NCBI RefSeq assembly: GCF_016741815.1
Contig: NZ_JAERRJ010000023.1
Span: forward strand, 1-56,676
Source of the DNA: Nocardia acididurans
GTDB lineage: Bacteria > Actinomycetota > Actinomycetes > Mycobacteriales > Mycobacteriaceae
DNA: 56,676 bases
Direction of reading: 5' to 3'
In this document: positions 25,026-33,944 of the stretch, piece after piece
How the letters are laid out: each line of letters starts with the position of its first letter
Position numbering within the stretch: the stretch's first letter is position 1
Notes under the pieces: model-generated
Database searches by the model: none
Told to the model about the DNA's origin: nothing
Seen by the model: the letters and a program-made list of their open reading frames with translations, nothing else
Position numbers and translations under genes: made by a program

Positions 25026-25712
25026 TTGAATACCGACTCACCATCGCCGCCAGTTCTATTCCTCAGTGGCGCAGGGCTTCCGGCATGGATATGGGATCGG
25101 ACACGATCCGCTCTGCCGATCGAAACGACCGTCGCGACCTACCCGAAACGGGCCGACGCGACCCTGCGCGACATCACCGCCGAGGTACTGGCCCAGGCAC
25201 CATCCGGCGCGTTCACAATCGTGGCGCACTCAATCGGGGGTGTCGTCGCAAGCCAGATCGCCGCGACCGCTCCCGAGCGTGTTGCCGGGCTACTCGGCAT
25301 CGCAGCGTCATTCCCGGCCGCCCGAACCTCGTTCCTGGCCGCATCACCCGCGCCTCAGCGTGTCCTGCTGGGACTCATCATGCGAATCGCCGGAACACGA
25401 CCTCCCGAGAAAGCAATCCGCTCGGTATTGTGCGCCGGCCTCGGCCAGGACGACACCGCCCGCATCATCGCTGACTTCGTGCCGGAATCGGCGCACCTCT
25501 ACCGCGACGCCGTGCCCCCACGAACCTTCCCGGAGCGCCGCGGATACGTCGTAACCACAGCAGACCGGCAACTGTCGGCAGCACAGCAGCACCAGCACGC
25601 AAACGAACTCGGACCCGGTCTCCGCCGCGGGCTCCCCACCGGCCACCTACCCATGCTGCAGGACCCCGCGTCACTGGCGGAAATCATCCACGAATTCGCC
25701 ACCATCGACTGA
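25026..25712 (+). CDS. Small alpha/beta hydrolase
   Basis: A 228-residue protein from TTG 25026, with GAGGAT upstream. LFLSGAGLPAWIWDRTRSAL forms the oxyanion region; the nucleophile motif is AHSIGG in FTIVAHSIGGVVASQIAATA near residue 72. The histidine candidate is in LPTGHLPMLQDPASLAEII near the end. It resembles EstA/salicylate-esterase-like small hydrolases. Substrate unknown. Confidence 0.85.
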   Translation: MNTDSPSPPVLFLSGAGLPAWIWDRTRSALPIETTVATYPKRADATLRDITAEVLAQAPSGAFTIVAHSIGGVVASQIAATAPERVAGLLGIAASFPAARTSFLAASPAPQRVLLGLIMRIAGTRPPEKAIRSVLCAGLGQDDTARIIADFVPESAHLYRDAVPPRTFPERRGYVVTTADRQLSAAQQHQHANELGPGLRRGLPTGHLPMLQDPASLAEIIHEFATID

Positions 25713-25740
25713 AGTTGAGTACAAAGCCGCATATTCGTTT

Positions 25741-25920
25741 ATGGATAGGTCAGGGGTTGCCGTGGGTACCAGCCGGGCTTTCGCTGGTGTCGGTCTATTG
25801 GCTCTAGTCGGCATGTATGTCTCTTATCTGGGCGAGAACGCCGCAGCTGCCAGAACTTGCGCGCTTACCGCGATAGTCGTGTTCGCCATCGCAGTCGCTC
25901 TGCGGTCTCGGCATCGTTAA
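25741..25920 (+). CDS. Small two-helix membrane protein
   Basis: A 59-residue frame, ATG 25741 to TAA 25918-25920, begins 28 bases after the hydrolase gene. It encodes two hydrophobic segments (AFAGVGLLALVGMYVSYL and ALTAIVVFAIAVALRSRHR) with a short loop (GENAAAARTC), a typical hairpin membrane protein. No strong ribosome binding site is seen, so it may be read through coupling with the hydrolase gene. Function unknown. Confidence 0.5.
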   Translation: MDRSGVAVGTSRAFAGVGLLALVGMYVSYLGENAAAARTCALTAIVVFAIAVALRSRHR

Positions 25921-26121
25921 TGGGTGCGGCTTGATCGCAGGGGCGCCTTGATCTGGGGTGATTCGGTTGGGGCGTTATGGTTTCCCGTGGCCTCGTTCTT
26001 CGAGCGTGCACCGGACGGCAACGACTGGAACACCCAGCTGACCGACAAACACGTCTGGTTATCAGTGCCGAGGCCGTCCGGTGGAAATATCGCCTATCTG
26101 GGTCTGCCGGGAGAGCGCGGG

Positions 26122-26478
26122 TCACTTCACGGTGAAGTTCCAGACTCCCTTGCAGGCGCCCTCGCGGAACTTGGGGTCGAATGCCCAGCTGCCGGCGGGG
26201 GCGGTGATGTCCCATTTTCCGTCGGGGGAGAGCAGGTACCTGCCCGAACCATCAACGAGGGTGCCGACAGAGTGGGCGGGGATGTCGTGGGCCCAGCCGG
26301 GCTGGTTTCCGATCGGCGTTGTTCTCATCACGATGCGGATGGCGTTGCGGCTGTCGTTCGCAATGGTCAAGCATGCGCCTCGGCCGGCTGGTTCGGCGGA
26401 CGCTTGCGGAGCGGTTACCGCCAGTGTGGCAGCCAGCGCCGCGAACGCGAGTCCGACACGGGTGACGATGGTCTTCAT
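26122..26478 (-). CDS. Secreted protein with Sec signal peptide
   Basis: A 118-residue protein from ATG 26478, with GAGAGGA. The signal peptide KTIVTRVGLAFAALAATLAV ends in an ASA site before EPAGRGACL. The mature part of about 90 residues has two cysteines (GACLTIAND and EGACKGVWNF), which probably form one disulfide, and it ends in VWNFTVK. No family recognised. Expected to act outside the membrane. Confidence 0.75.
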   Translation of the reverse strand: MKTIVTRVGLAFAALAATLAVTAPQASAEPAGRGACLTIANDSRNAIRIVMRTTPIGNQPGWAHDIPAHSVGTLVDGSGRYLLSPDGKWDITAPAGSWAFDPKFREGACKGVWNFTVK

Positions 26479-26745
26479 CGTGATGGTCCTCTCCAGAGCT
26501 CCGCAGAGAAGCTCTAAAACCTTTGATCTGCAATCACTTTCGACTCCTACAACGCTACTCGTGCGACTTTCAAGATCCTGAACGGAAGCTTGGAGGCAAG
26601 CCCACCACCCTCCACAACGCCGCATACCGGCAGGCCAGCAGCTCCCTGGAGACGCGCTACCCCCATCGTCGACAGCGGGCGTCAGGTCGTTCGTGAATCA
26701 GGTCTGAGGGATGAGTGCCGCGGCGGTTATGGCTAAGGTGGGGCC

Positions 26746-27228
26746 GTGAACGTCGAAGTAACGCAGTTGCCCGGTATCGGGGTGCGCAAGGATTTTTCGC
26801 TGACGGGCTGCCGCCGGACGATCGGAATCATCGATCACAAGGACGGGACGATCGATTTGATCGTCAGCAAGCCCGGCAATCCCGATGCGACCGAGCAGAT
26901 TCCACTTTCCGGGCCGGAGGCAACCGTGCTCGCCAATCTGCTCGGCGCTCCGCAGTTGGTGGCGCAGTTGCAGGAGGAACAACGAGAGTTCGGTGAGCTC
27001 GCCACCCGGCAGTTGGCGGTGCGGGTCGGTTCACCGTACGACGGGCGGCAGTTGGGTGACACCCAGATGCGTACGCGGACAAAGGCGTCGATTGTCGCGG
27101 TGATGCGGGCAGGGCAGGCAGTTCCTTCCCCCGGTCCTGAGTTCCTTTTCACCGCCGGCGATGTGCTGGTTGTCGTCGGCACCGCGGAAGGCCTAGCGGC
27201 GGCCGCCAAGATCCTCGTGGATGGCTGA
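26746..27228 (+). CDS. khtT: KhtT-like regulatory subunit of a cation:proton antiporter (copy 1)
   Basis: A 160-residue protein from GTG 26746. The N-terminal KhtT domain (QLPGIGVRKDFSLTGCRRTI, KDGTIDLIVSKPGNPDATEQ) is followed by a helix (NLLGAPQLVAQLQEEQREFG) and a TrkA-C/RCK-C domain (GDTQMRTRTKASIVAVMRAG, FTAGDVLVVVGTAEGLAAAA). In Bacillus, KhtT gates the KhtU antiporter and its RCK-C domain binds c-di-AMP. It is followed by the antiporter gene after five bases. An almost identical copy lies on the other strand at 29719-30201. Confidence 0.9.
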   Translation: MNVEVTQLPGIGVRKDFSLTGCRRTIGIIDHKDGTIDLIVSKPGNPDATEQIPLSGPEATVLANLLGAPQLVAQLQEEQREFGELATRQLAVRVGSPYDGRQLGDTQMRTRTKASIVAVMRAGQAVPSPGPEFLFTAGDVLVVVGTAEGLAAAAKILVDG

Positions 27229-27233
27229 GGCAG

Positions 27234-28472
27234 ATGGTGGCACATGAAACCGCGCTCGCGCTGATTCAGCTGGGCGCGGTCTTTTTCGGTTTGGGACTGC
27301 TGGGGCGGGTTGCGGCGAAGATCGGAATGTCCCCGATTCCGCTGTATCTCATCGGCGGGTTGGTATTCGGCTCCGGTGGGCTGGTCGAACTCGATCACGT
27401 CGACGACTTCATACACCTGGCCAGTGAGATCGGCGTCGTTCTGCTGCTGTTGCTTCTCGGATTGGAGTACACGGCAAAGGAACTCGTGACGGGGATGCGC
27501 AGCTCGTGGGCTGCCGGTGTCCTCGACATCGTGTTGAATGCGACTCCAGGAGTCATCGTCGCGCTGATGCTGGGATGGGGCTTTCCCGGTGCGGTCGCGA
27601 TGGCGGGCGTCACTTACATCTCCTCGTCGGGAATCATCGCGAAGGTACTCGGCGATCTGGGTCGTCTGGGCAACCGGGAGACTCCGGCCATTCTCTCGAT
27701 CCTGGTGTTCGAGGACCTGGTCATGGCCGGCTATCTGCCGGTGCTCACCGCGGTCCTGGCCGGTGTGGGTTTCGTGGCGGGGTTGCAGACGCTCGGCATC
27801 GCGCTGGCCACCGTCACCGTGGTGCTCGTTGTCGCGCTGCGCTACGGCAAGTACGTGTCGATGATCGTCGACAGCGAGGATCGCGAGATCTTCCTGCTCA
27901 AGCTGCTCGGCTCGGCCCTGCTGGTGGCCGGTATCGCCTCATCTCTTCAGGTTTCGGCGGCGGTCGGCGCGTTCTTGCTCGGTATCGCCATCTCGGGCTC
28001 CACCGCGCACAGCGCCACCAAGATCCTGGAACCGCTGCGCGATCTGTTCGCGGCGATGTTCTTCGTACTCTTCGGGCTCAGCACCGATCCACGCAGCATC
28101 CCCCCTGTGCTCGGCTGGGCGATCGTGCTGGCGGTGGTGACCACTGCGACGAAGCTGGCGACCGGCTGGTGGGCCGCCAAACGCGCGGGCGCGTCGAAAT
28201 ACGGCCGGGCACGCGCCGGCGCCGCGCTGGTCGCCCGCGGTGAATTCTCCATCGTGATCGCCGGTCTGGCGGTGACCGCCGGCGCGGTGCCCGCCGAATT
28301 CGCGGCCATGGCAACCACTTACGTGCTGTTGATGGCTGTCATGGGACCGATCGGCGCGAGGGTGGTCGAACCGATTATGCGGTGGAGCGATAAACGAGGC
28401 TCTGTCGCCGGAGGGGACCAGCAAGCCCCCGCCGAAGTCGTCACTCCGGCGGAAGTCGTCGACAGAACCTGA
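27234..28472 (+). CDS. khtU: KhtU-like cation:proton antiporter, CPA2 family (copy 1)
   Basis: A 412-residue integral membrane protein with about 12-13 helices and no cytosolic RCK domain of its own. Recognised segments are LGRVAAKIGMSPIPLYLIGG, EIGVVLLLLLLGLEYTAKEL, TYISSSGIIAKVLGDLGRLG, LVFEDLVMAGYLPVLTAVLA and ARAGAALVARGEFSIVIAGL. The last two carry the ED and RGEF motifs of CPA2 exchangers. It exchanges K+ or Na+ for H+, with KhtT as gating subunit. It starts five bases after the khtT stop. The C-terminal 25 residues (PAEVVTPAEVV repeat) are not shared with copy 2. Confidence 0.92.
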   Translation: MVAHETALALIQLGAVFFGLGLLGRVAAKIGMSPIPLYLIGGLVFGSGGLVELDHVDDFIHLASEIGVVLLLLLLGLEYTAKELVTGMRSSWAAGVLDIVLNATPGVIVALMLGWGFPGAVAMAGVTYISSSGIIAKVLGDLGRLGNRETPAILSILVFEDLVMAGYLPVLTAVLAGVGFVAGLQTLGIALATVTVVLVVALRYGKYVSMIVDSEDREIFLLKLLGSALLVAGIASSLQVSAAVGAFLLGIAISGSTAHSATKILEPLRDLFAAMFFVLFGLSTDPRSIPPVLGWAIVLAVVTTATKLATGWWAAKRAGASKYGRARAGAALVARGEFSIVIAGLAVTAGAVPAEFAAMATTYVLLMAVMGPIGARVVEPIMRWSDKRGSVAGGDQQAPAEVVTPAEVVDRT

Positions 28473-28511
28473 TCGGTGCCGGCGGGATGGTGCATCGTCA
28501 ACGGACGGGAC

Positions 28512-29711
28512 TCACCCCGGTGCGTCGGTGGTGACGGCTGCGCGTCGGCGGTCCAGTCCGCGGAGAATCGGCTCGACCACGCGCGCGGCAACCGGTCCGA
28601 GGACAGCCATCAGTAGCACGTAGGTGGTGGCGAGAGCGGCGAATTCGGCGGGCACCGCACCGGCGGCTACGGCCAGACCGGCGATCACGATGGAGAACTC
28701 GCCCCGGGCGACCAGCGCGGCGCCCGCGCGGGCGCGGCCATAGCGGGAGGCCCCTGCTCGGCGAGCGGCCCACCAGCCGGTGACCAGCTTGGCCACCGTG
28801 GTGACCACCGCCAGCACGATCGCCCAGCCGAGGACGGGCGGGATGCTGCGCGGGTCGGTGCTGAGCCCGAAAAGTACGAAGAAGAGGGCGGCGAACAGAT
28901 CGCGCAGCGGTTCCAGGATCTTGGTGGCGTTGTGTGCGGTGGAACCCGAGATGGCGATACCGAGGAGGAAGGCGCCGACCGCGGCGGATACCTGGAGAGA
29001 TGAGGCGATGCCCGCCACCAGCAGGGCCGAGCCGAGCAGCTTGAGCAGGAAGATCTCGCGATCCTCGCTGTCGACGATCATCGATACGTACTTGCCGTAG
29101 CGCAGCGCGACGACCAGCACAACGGTGACAGCGGCCAGCGCGATGCCGACCGTCTGCATGCCTGCGAGGAATCCGACGCCGGCCAGGACCGCGGTGAGAA
29201 CCGGTAGATAGGCGGCCATGACCAGGTCCTCGAACACCAGGATCGAGAGAATGGTTGGGGTTTCCCGGTTGCCCAGACGACCCAGATCGCCGAGTACCTT
29301 GGCCACGATCCCGGATGAGGAGATGTAGGTGACGCCTGCCATCGCGACCGCGCCGGTGACGCCCCACCCCAGCCACAGGGCCACCAACACGCCGGGGGTG
29401 GCGTTGAGCGCCAGATCGAGCACGCCCGCCGCCCATGATTTACGCAGGCCGGTCACGAGTTCGCTTGCGCTGTATTCCAATCCGAGCAGGAGTAGCAGGA
29501 GTACGACGCCGATCTCACTGGCGAGATGAATGAATTCGTCGACGTTGCCGCCCAGTGCGATCAAGCCGCCCTTGCCGAATACCAGGCCGCCGATGAGATA
29601 CAAAGGGATGGGCGACATCCCGATGCGTGCGGCCAGTCTGCCCAGTAGTCCCAACCCGAAGAAGACCGCGCCCAGCTGAATCAGCGCGAGCGCGGTTTCA
29701 TGTGCCACCAT
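28512..29711 (-). CDS. khtU: KhtU-like cation:proton antiporter, CPA2 family (copy 2)
   Basis: A 399-residue membrane protein nearly identical to copy 1 over residues 1-385, with the same ED (FEDLVMAAYLPV) and RGEF (LVARGEFSIVIAGLAVAAGA) motifs. Differences cluster at the extracellular loop near residue 50 (KGGLIALGGNVDEF against SGGLVELDHVDDF) and at the C-terminus (RRRAAVTTDAPG). It is seven bases behind its khtT copy. Two gated antiporters may differ in expression or ion choice. Confidence 0.92.
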   Translation of the reverse strand: MVAHETALALIQLGAVFFGLGLLGRLAARIGMSPIPLYLIGGLVFGKGGLIALGGNVDEFIHLASEIGVVLLLLLLGLEYSASELVTGLRKSWAAGVLDLALNATPGVLVALWLGWGVTGAVAMAGVTYISSSGIVAKVLGDLGRLGNRETPTILSILVFEDLVMAAYLPVLTAVLAGVGFLAGMQTVGIALAAVTVVLVVALRYGKYVSMIVDSEDREIFLLKLLGSALLVAGIASSLQVSAAVGAFLLGIAISGSTAHNATKILEPLRDLFAALFFVLFGLSTDPRSIPPVLGWAIVLAVVTTVAKLVTGWWAARRAGASRYGRARAGAALVARGEFSIVIAGLAVAAGAVPAEFAALATTYVLLMAVLGPVAARVVEPILRGLDRRRAAVTTDAPG

Positions 29712-29718
29712 TTACTTT

Positions 29719-30201
29719 TCAGCCATCCGTCAAGATTCTCGCGGCGGCCGAGAGGCCCTCCGCGGTTCCAACAACTACCAACACATCACCGGCGCTGAAC
29801 ACGAACTCAGGGCCGGGTGACGGCATCGCGTGTCCGGCGCGCATCACTGCGACGATGGAAACCTTTGTGCGCGTGCGCATCTGGGTGTCACCCAAGGCGC
29901 GGCCCGCGTAGCGGGAACCGGGCTGGATCGGGAACTGCCGGGTGGTTAGCTCACCGAATTCGCTCTGCTCCTCCTGTAGCTGCGCTACCAGCTGCGGTGC
30001 TCCCAGGAGGTTCGCCAGTATTGCCGCCTCGGCAGCGGACAATGGAATCTGGTCTGTCGCATCGGGATTGCCAGGCTTGCTGACGATCAAATCGATCGTG
30101 CCGTCCTTGCGATCGATGATTCCGATCCGGCGGCGTGTGCCGGACAACGGAAACTCCTTGCGTACCCCGATTCCGGGCAGCTTTGTCACCTCGATGTTCA
30201 C
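29719..30201 (-). CDS. khtT: KhtT-like regulatory subunit of a cation:proton antiporter (copy 2)
   Basis: A 160-residue protein from GTG 30201, parallel to copy 1 in length and order: KLPGIGVRKEFPLSGTRRRI, IDRKDGTIDLIVSKPGNPDA and RCK-C core MRTRTKVSIVAVMRAGHAMP. The linker between the domains diverges (FPIQPGSRYAGRALG against LAVRVGSPYDGRQLG). The expected role is ligand-dependent gating of the antiporter encoded downstream. Confidence 0.9.
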   Translation of the reverse strand: MNIEVTKLPGIGVRKEFPLSGTRRRIGIIDRKDGTIDLIVSKPGNPDATDQIPLSAAEAAILANLLGAPQLVAQLQEEQSEFGELTTRQFPIQPGSRYAGRALGDTQMRTRTKVSIVAVMRAGHAMPSPGPEFVFSAGDVLVVVGTAEGLSAAARILTDG

Positions 30202-30779
30202 GCACTTCACCCTAGTGCCGAGTGGCGTTCGGGTCGTATCCGTCGCGATGCCGAACTTTGCGATCGGGAGGTTCCGCTCCGGTGTCATCGTGGTGTGACA
30301 ACCTCGTCGGAGACGGGCGCGTACGACGTGAGAGCGTGCGGACGTTCGATGTGCGGAGGAAGCGCGGAGATCGGTGCGCACGAAGACGCCGATCAGATGC
30401 GCGGCGGGCCGCCGGACCGCTCAGCAAAGGATCGGCGACGAAGTGGCGGTCGGCTACGCGACCAAGGATCGGGGAAAGAGGTATGACATTGTCGAGTACG
30501 CGAAATGCGTGAATGCCACGGGCGGCTCCTTTCGGTTCGATTCGCCATGAAACGGACTTGCGGAGTCAGGTGTGTCGACCGTGTGCGGTGGAAGCACCTG
30601 CTTGGTAATGATTCCGTAAAGTGGCTGCTCACGCAAATCGAGTGGGATGCATAACATGCAGTTGACTCACGAAATGGGTTGCCGCTGAACCTCGCCCGCG
30701 CGGCCGCCCACTCGAGCCCAGGTTGGTCGCATCCATGGTTGCCGTGTTTAGTAGACCCGTGTTAGGTGATAGACCACCC
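30202..30779. other. Long intergenic region without a recognised gene
   Basis: These 578 bases separate khtT copy 2 (minus) from the acyltransferase (plus), so both promoters should be here. Frames such as 30222-30512 give arginine/serine-rich products of no family. A 35-codon frame at 30547-30654 and a ten-codon frame at 30657-30689 were seen but have no supporting ribosome binding sites. No clear hairpin or riboswitch was found. Confidence 0.6.
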
Positions 30780-32891
30780 GTGACGTCGTCGATCAGCGGC
30801 GGATCAGTGGCGGGGAGACGAAGTGCGGAGGGCCAGCGCGAAGGTAGCCGAACGGTCACCAGCGAGGCCACCTACCGGTACGACCTGGATGGGCTGCGCG
30901 GGCTCGCGATAGCGCTGGTCGTGGTGTTCCACATCTGGTTCGGACGGGTTTCCGGCGGTGTGGACGTCTTCTTGGTGCTCTCCGGGTTCTTCTTCACCGG
31001 AATGCTGGTGCGTCGGGCAGAGCGGGCGGGGAGCGTGGGCGTGCTTCCCGTGCTGCGCCGAACCTCCATGCGACTGCTGCCGGCGTTGATGGTCGTGCTC
31101 GCGGCGGTCGCGGCCGCGGTCGTGTTGCTGCGGCCGTACACACAGTGGTCCGATCTGGCGGAGCAGGTCCTGGCCTCGGCGCTCTACTGGCAGAACTGGC
31201 AGTTGGCGCTCTCATGGTCGGACTATCTGGCAGCGGATCCATCGGTGAGCCCGCTGCAGCACCTCTGGTCGATGGCGGTGCAGGGACAGTTCTATCTGGT
31301 CTGCCTGCTCATGGTCGGACTGGCGGTATGGCTGTGCAAGCGTTTCGGGATGACGGCGGCGATCCGGCCGGCCCTGCTGACGGCAGTGGTCGTGTGTGGT
31401 CTGGCTTCATTCGCCTACGCGGCGAATGGTGCTGCGACACAGCAAGGCTGGAACTACTACGACAGCTTCGCACGTTTGTGGGAGTTGCTGGCGGGGTCCG
31501 TGCTCGCCATCATTGCTCCGCTGCTCGCACCGCCTCGGCCGGTGCGAACGGTACTCGCGGCTGCCGGGCTGGCCGCTGTTCTCTTGTGCGGCTGGGTATT
31601 CGACGGCGCGAATCTCTTCCCCGGGCCCGCCGCGCTGCTGCCGGTGGGTGCGGCGGCGGCATTGATCGTCAGTGGCGTCAATCTGCCTGCGACACAACAG
31701 CCATCAGTCAATCGCTGGCTGGCGGCAGCCCCGATGAGACGGTTGGGAGACCTGAGCTACTCACTCTATCTGTGGCACTGGCCCATCCTCATCTTCCTCG
31801 TCGCCGAATCCGGTTCGATCGGGCTGATCGAAGGGCTGCTCGTAATCGGCCTGTCCATGGCGGCGGCGTGGGCCACCCATCGATGGATCGAACAACCATT
31901 GCGTATTCGGCCCCGGCCGGAGTCGAGCGTGCCGCCGAGGCATTCGGTGCGACTGACACGGCGAGCGGTCACGTTCGTCGGCGCGACAACGGTCGCGGTG
32001 AGCATCGCTTGGCAGTGTGTAGTCCTTTCCCATCCCTCCGAGCCGATCGCGGCACTGGACCCCCAGCTGTATCCCGGAGCCGAAGCGTTGACCGGGAGCG
32101 CGCCGCCCCCCGACGCCCCGATGCGCCCGACGATCTTCGAGGCGCCGTCGGATGTACCCGCTCCCACCAGGGACGGCTGCATCGCGGATTGGGACACCCG
32201 GGAGGTTGTGACTTGCGTCTACGGCCGATCCGAAGCGGCACGAACGTTGGCCCTGGTGGGCAGTTCACACGCTGAGCACTGGCTGCCCGCGCTGCAGACA
32301 CTGGCGGAGCAACACGGGTTCCGAATCGTCGCCTACCTGAAGATGGGCTGCCCGCTGACCGTTTCCGCGGAACCCATGTACAAGGGCGAACCCATACCCG
32401 ACTGCCGGGACTGGTCCATGGACGTGCTCGATCGACTGGCTGACGACCGGCCCGAGTGGGTGTTCACAACCGGTACCCGCCCGGTCGACGAGGGAGGCGA
32501 TGAAACCCCGCAGGATTACCTCGACGTGTGGACCGAGTTGTCCGACCGAGACCTCAAGGTCGCAATCGTCAGGGACACCCCCTGGCTGCGGCGCAACGGA
32601 ATTCGCTATCGCGCGATCGACTGCCTGAGCGAAGGCGGCGACCGGATCGAGTGCGGTATGAAACGTGCGGATGCGCTCAGTGCGGTCAACCCTGCACTCG
32701 AGCCGTCCGCGGCCTACCCCAACGTCTATCCGATCGACCTCTCGGATGCGGTCTGCACGCTCGACACCTGCGCGGTGGTGGAGGGCAACATCCTCGTATA
32801 TCACGACGAGCATCACCTCACCGCGAGTTATTCACGCTCGCTCGCTCCTGAGCTGGGCCGTCAACTCGGCCCGGTACTCGGGTGGTGGTGA
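30780..32891 (+). CDS. OafA/YrhL-type membrane acyltransferase with C-terminal SGNH domain
   Basis: About 703 residues from GTG 30780 (AGGTGA upstream); starts at ATG 30735 or TTG 30723 are also open. The acyltransferase-3 membrane domain covers about residues 25-400, with the catalytic histidine in ALVVVFHIWFGRVSGGVDVF and later YSLYLWHWPILIFLVAESGS. From about residue 485 an SGNH hydrolase-like domain follows, with the nucleophile in LVGSSHAEHWLPAL and the terminal pair in HDEHHLTASYSRSLAPELG. Such proteins O-acetylate cell-wall sugars or glycolipids on the outer face of the membrane. The acceptor is unknown. Confidence 0.93.
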   Translation: MTSSISGGSVAGRRSAEGQREGSRTVTSEATYRYDLDGLRGLAIALVVVFHIWFGRVSGGVDVFLVLSGFFFTGMLVRRAERAGSVGVLPVLRRTSMRLLPALMVVLAAVAAAVVLLRPYTQWSDLAEQVLASALYWQNWQLALSWSDYLAADPSVSPLQHLWSMAVQGQFYLVCLLMVGLAVWLCKRFGMTAAIRPALLTAVVVCGLASFAYAANGAATQQGWNYYDSFARLWELLAGSVLAIIAPLLAPPRPVRTVLAAAGLAAVLLCGWVFDGANLFPGPAALLPVGAAAALIVSGVNLPATQQPSVNRWLAAAPMRRLGDLSYSLYLWHWPILIFLVAESGSIGLIEGLLVIGLSMAAAWATHRWIEQPLRIRPRPESSVPPRHSVRLTRRAVTFVGATTVAVSIAWQCVVLSHPSEPIAALDPQLYPGAEALTGSAPPPDAPMRPTIFEAPSDVPAPTRDGCIADWDTREVVTCVYGRSEAARTLALVGSSHAEHWLPALQTLAEQHGFRIVAYLKMGCPLTVSAEPMYKGEPIPDCRDWSMDVLDRLADDRPEWVFTTGTRPVDEGGDETPQDYLDVWTELSDRDLKVAIVRDTPWLRRNGIRYRAIDCLSEGGDRIECGMKRADALSAVNPALEPSAAYPNVYPIDLSDAVCTLDTCAVVEGNILVYHDEHHLTASYSRSLAPELGRQLGPVLGWW

Positions 32892-32908
32892 CGCACCTCA
32901 GGAGAGGC

Positions 32909-33847
32909 TCAACCTCCGTCATCGGCGGGATCCGAACCCCACCCGGGCGTCGGCGGCGCGGACTCCGGTGGGGGCGTGGCGGGCACCCGGCGCGGCGTAT
33001 CCGGAAGATAGGCAGGATTGACGTGCGCATTGGCCTGAGTCCACGCAGTGCAGCCCTCGATGACCGCGAGTCCCTCATCTGTTCGGGCGGACTGCCTCTG
33101 GACCTCGGCAATGATCCATCCCTCGAACACATTGAACTTCGGCGCCCGGTACGGGCCGATTGTTCCGCGCTCGCCGGCCGGCTGGTCCGTGTGATCGGTC
33201 CCGGTCACAGAACGCACCGATAACGACATCGGTATGCCACGAGGCGGTTCGCCGAGTCGATCCTGTCGCCAGACGAACGTCGCTCCCGCATCGTTCGAAC
33301 CCGCGACATCGGTGTCGTCCACGCAATATGCGGCCGTGAATCCTGTTGCCGCAGGCCGAATCTCCATTATCCGGGCACGGAACGTACCGGACCAGCGCTG
33401 CTCCCAATCGCCCAGGGCCGCTCCGGGCGGATAGGCGCCGCCGTCCGGAACTCGCAGCCCCTGGCCATCAGGTATCGCGTCCGCGTAGCCCGGATAGGCG
33501 AGCCTCGCTCCGACCGATCGGGCGAGCTGCATGCTCTCCGCGAATGCTCTGACCACCGCGGCTTCGGTATCGGAAAGGTCGATGCCCGCCGCCGCGCTCC
33601 ACTGAAAGGTGTAATCCCCCGCCCATTCGACTGGGAACTCGTAGTCCGCCGCGGGCACGACGACGGGGTGGACAACCGCGGGCGTATACGCGGACAGCTG
33701 ATCGGCCGCATCGCAGCCCGTCAAACCCAATATCAACATCGCGGCGATCGACCCGCATCGTGACGACGTTCCGGCGGTCAATGCCGGAATTGCGGTATTC
33801 GATCGTCGCGAGACCCTTGTAACGCCTGCGGGACTCTGACTCGACAT
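32909..33847 (-). CDS. Putative lipoprotein
   Basis: A 312-residue protein from ATG 33847. A late signal segment (GSIAAMLILGLTGCDAADQL) carries a lipobox LTGC at about residues 42-45, behind an unusually long basic leader; the true start may be one of the later codons. The mature part is acidic/aromatic (YEFPVEWAGDYTFQWSAAAG, YPGYADAIPDGQGLRVPDGG, KFNVFEGWIIAEVQRQSART) and ends in a proline-rich tail. No family recognised. Convergent with the acyltransferase gene, 17 bases apart. Confidence 0.65.
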   Translation of the reverse strand: MSSQSPAGVTRVSRRSNTAIPALTAGTSSRCGSIAAMLILGLTGCDAADQLSAYTPAVVHPVVVPAADYEFPVEWAGDYTFQWSAAAGIDLSDTEAAVVRAFAESMQLARSVGARLAYPGYADAIPDGQGLRVPDGGAYPPGAALGDWEQRWSGTFRARIMEIRPAATGFTAAYCVDDTDVAGSNDAGATFVWRQDRLGEPPRGIPMSLSVRSVTGTDHTDQPAGERGTIGPYRAPKFNVFEGWIIAEVQRQSARTDEGLAVIEGCTAWTQANAHVNPAYLPDTPRRVPATPPPESAPPTPGWGSDPADDGG

Positions 33848-33944
33848 GCTGCGAACACAATAGCCCGCGGTGTTCGGCGAATGAATCACCGGTGGTCATA
33901 GGGCATCGGAATGGTCATCAGCTATCCGGATGGCGCGACTCGGG

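Larger units (their letters stand above)
26746..30201. repeat. Inverted duplication of a KhtT-KhtU operon
   Basis: The plus-strand pair 26746-28472 and the minus-strand pair 28512-30201 face each other tail to tail with 39 bases between the stop codons. KhtT copies are both 160 residues; KhtU copies are 412 and 399 residues, the difference being mainly the last 20 residues. By eye about nine of ten residues agree, with long identical runs in DNA such as the region coding VSMIVDSEDREIFLLKLLGS. Confidence 0.9.

Noticed and set aside
25924..26517. 197-codon plus-strand open frame beginning right after the small membrane gene
   Set aside because: Most of it is antisense to the secreted-protein gene at 26122-26478, which has a clear signal peptide and ribosome site. 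The first 65 codons look somewhat protein-like (FFERAPDGNDWNTQL) but match no family.
30547..30689. Frames of 35 and 10 codons in the intergenic region before the acyltransferase, as possible leader peptides
   Set aside because: No ribosome sites, no run of regulatory codons and no attenuator hairpin nearby.
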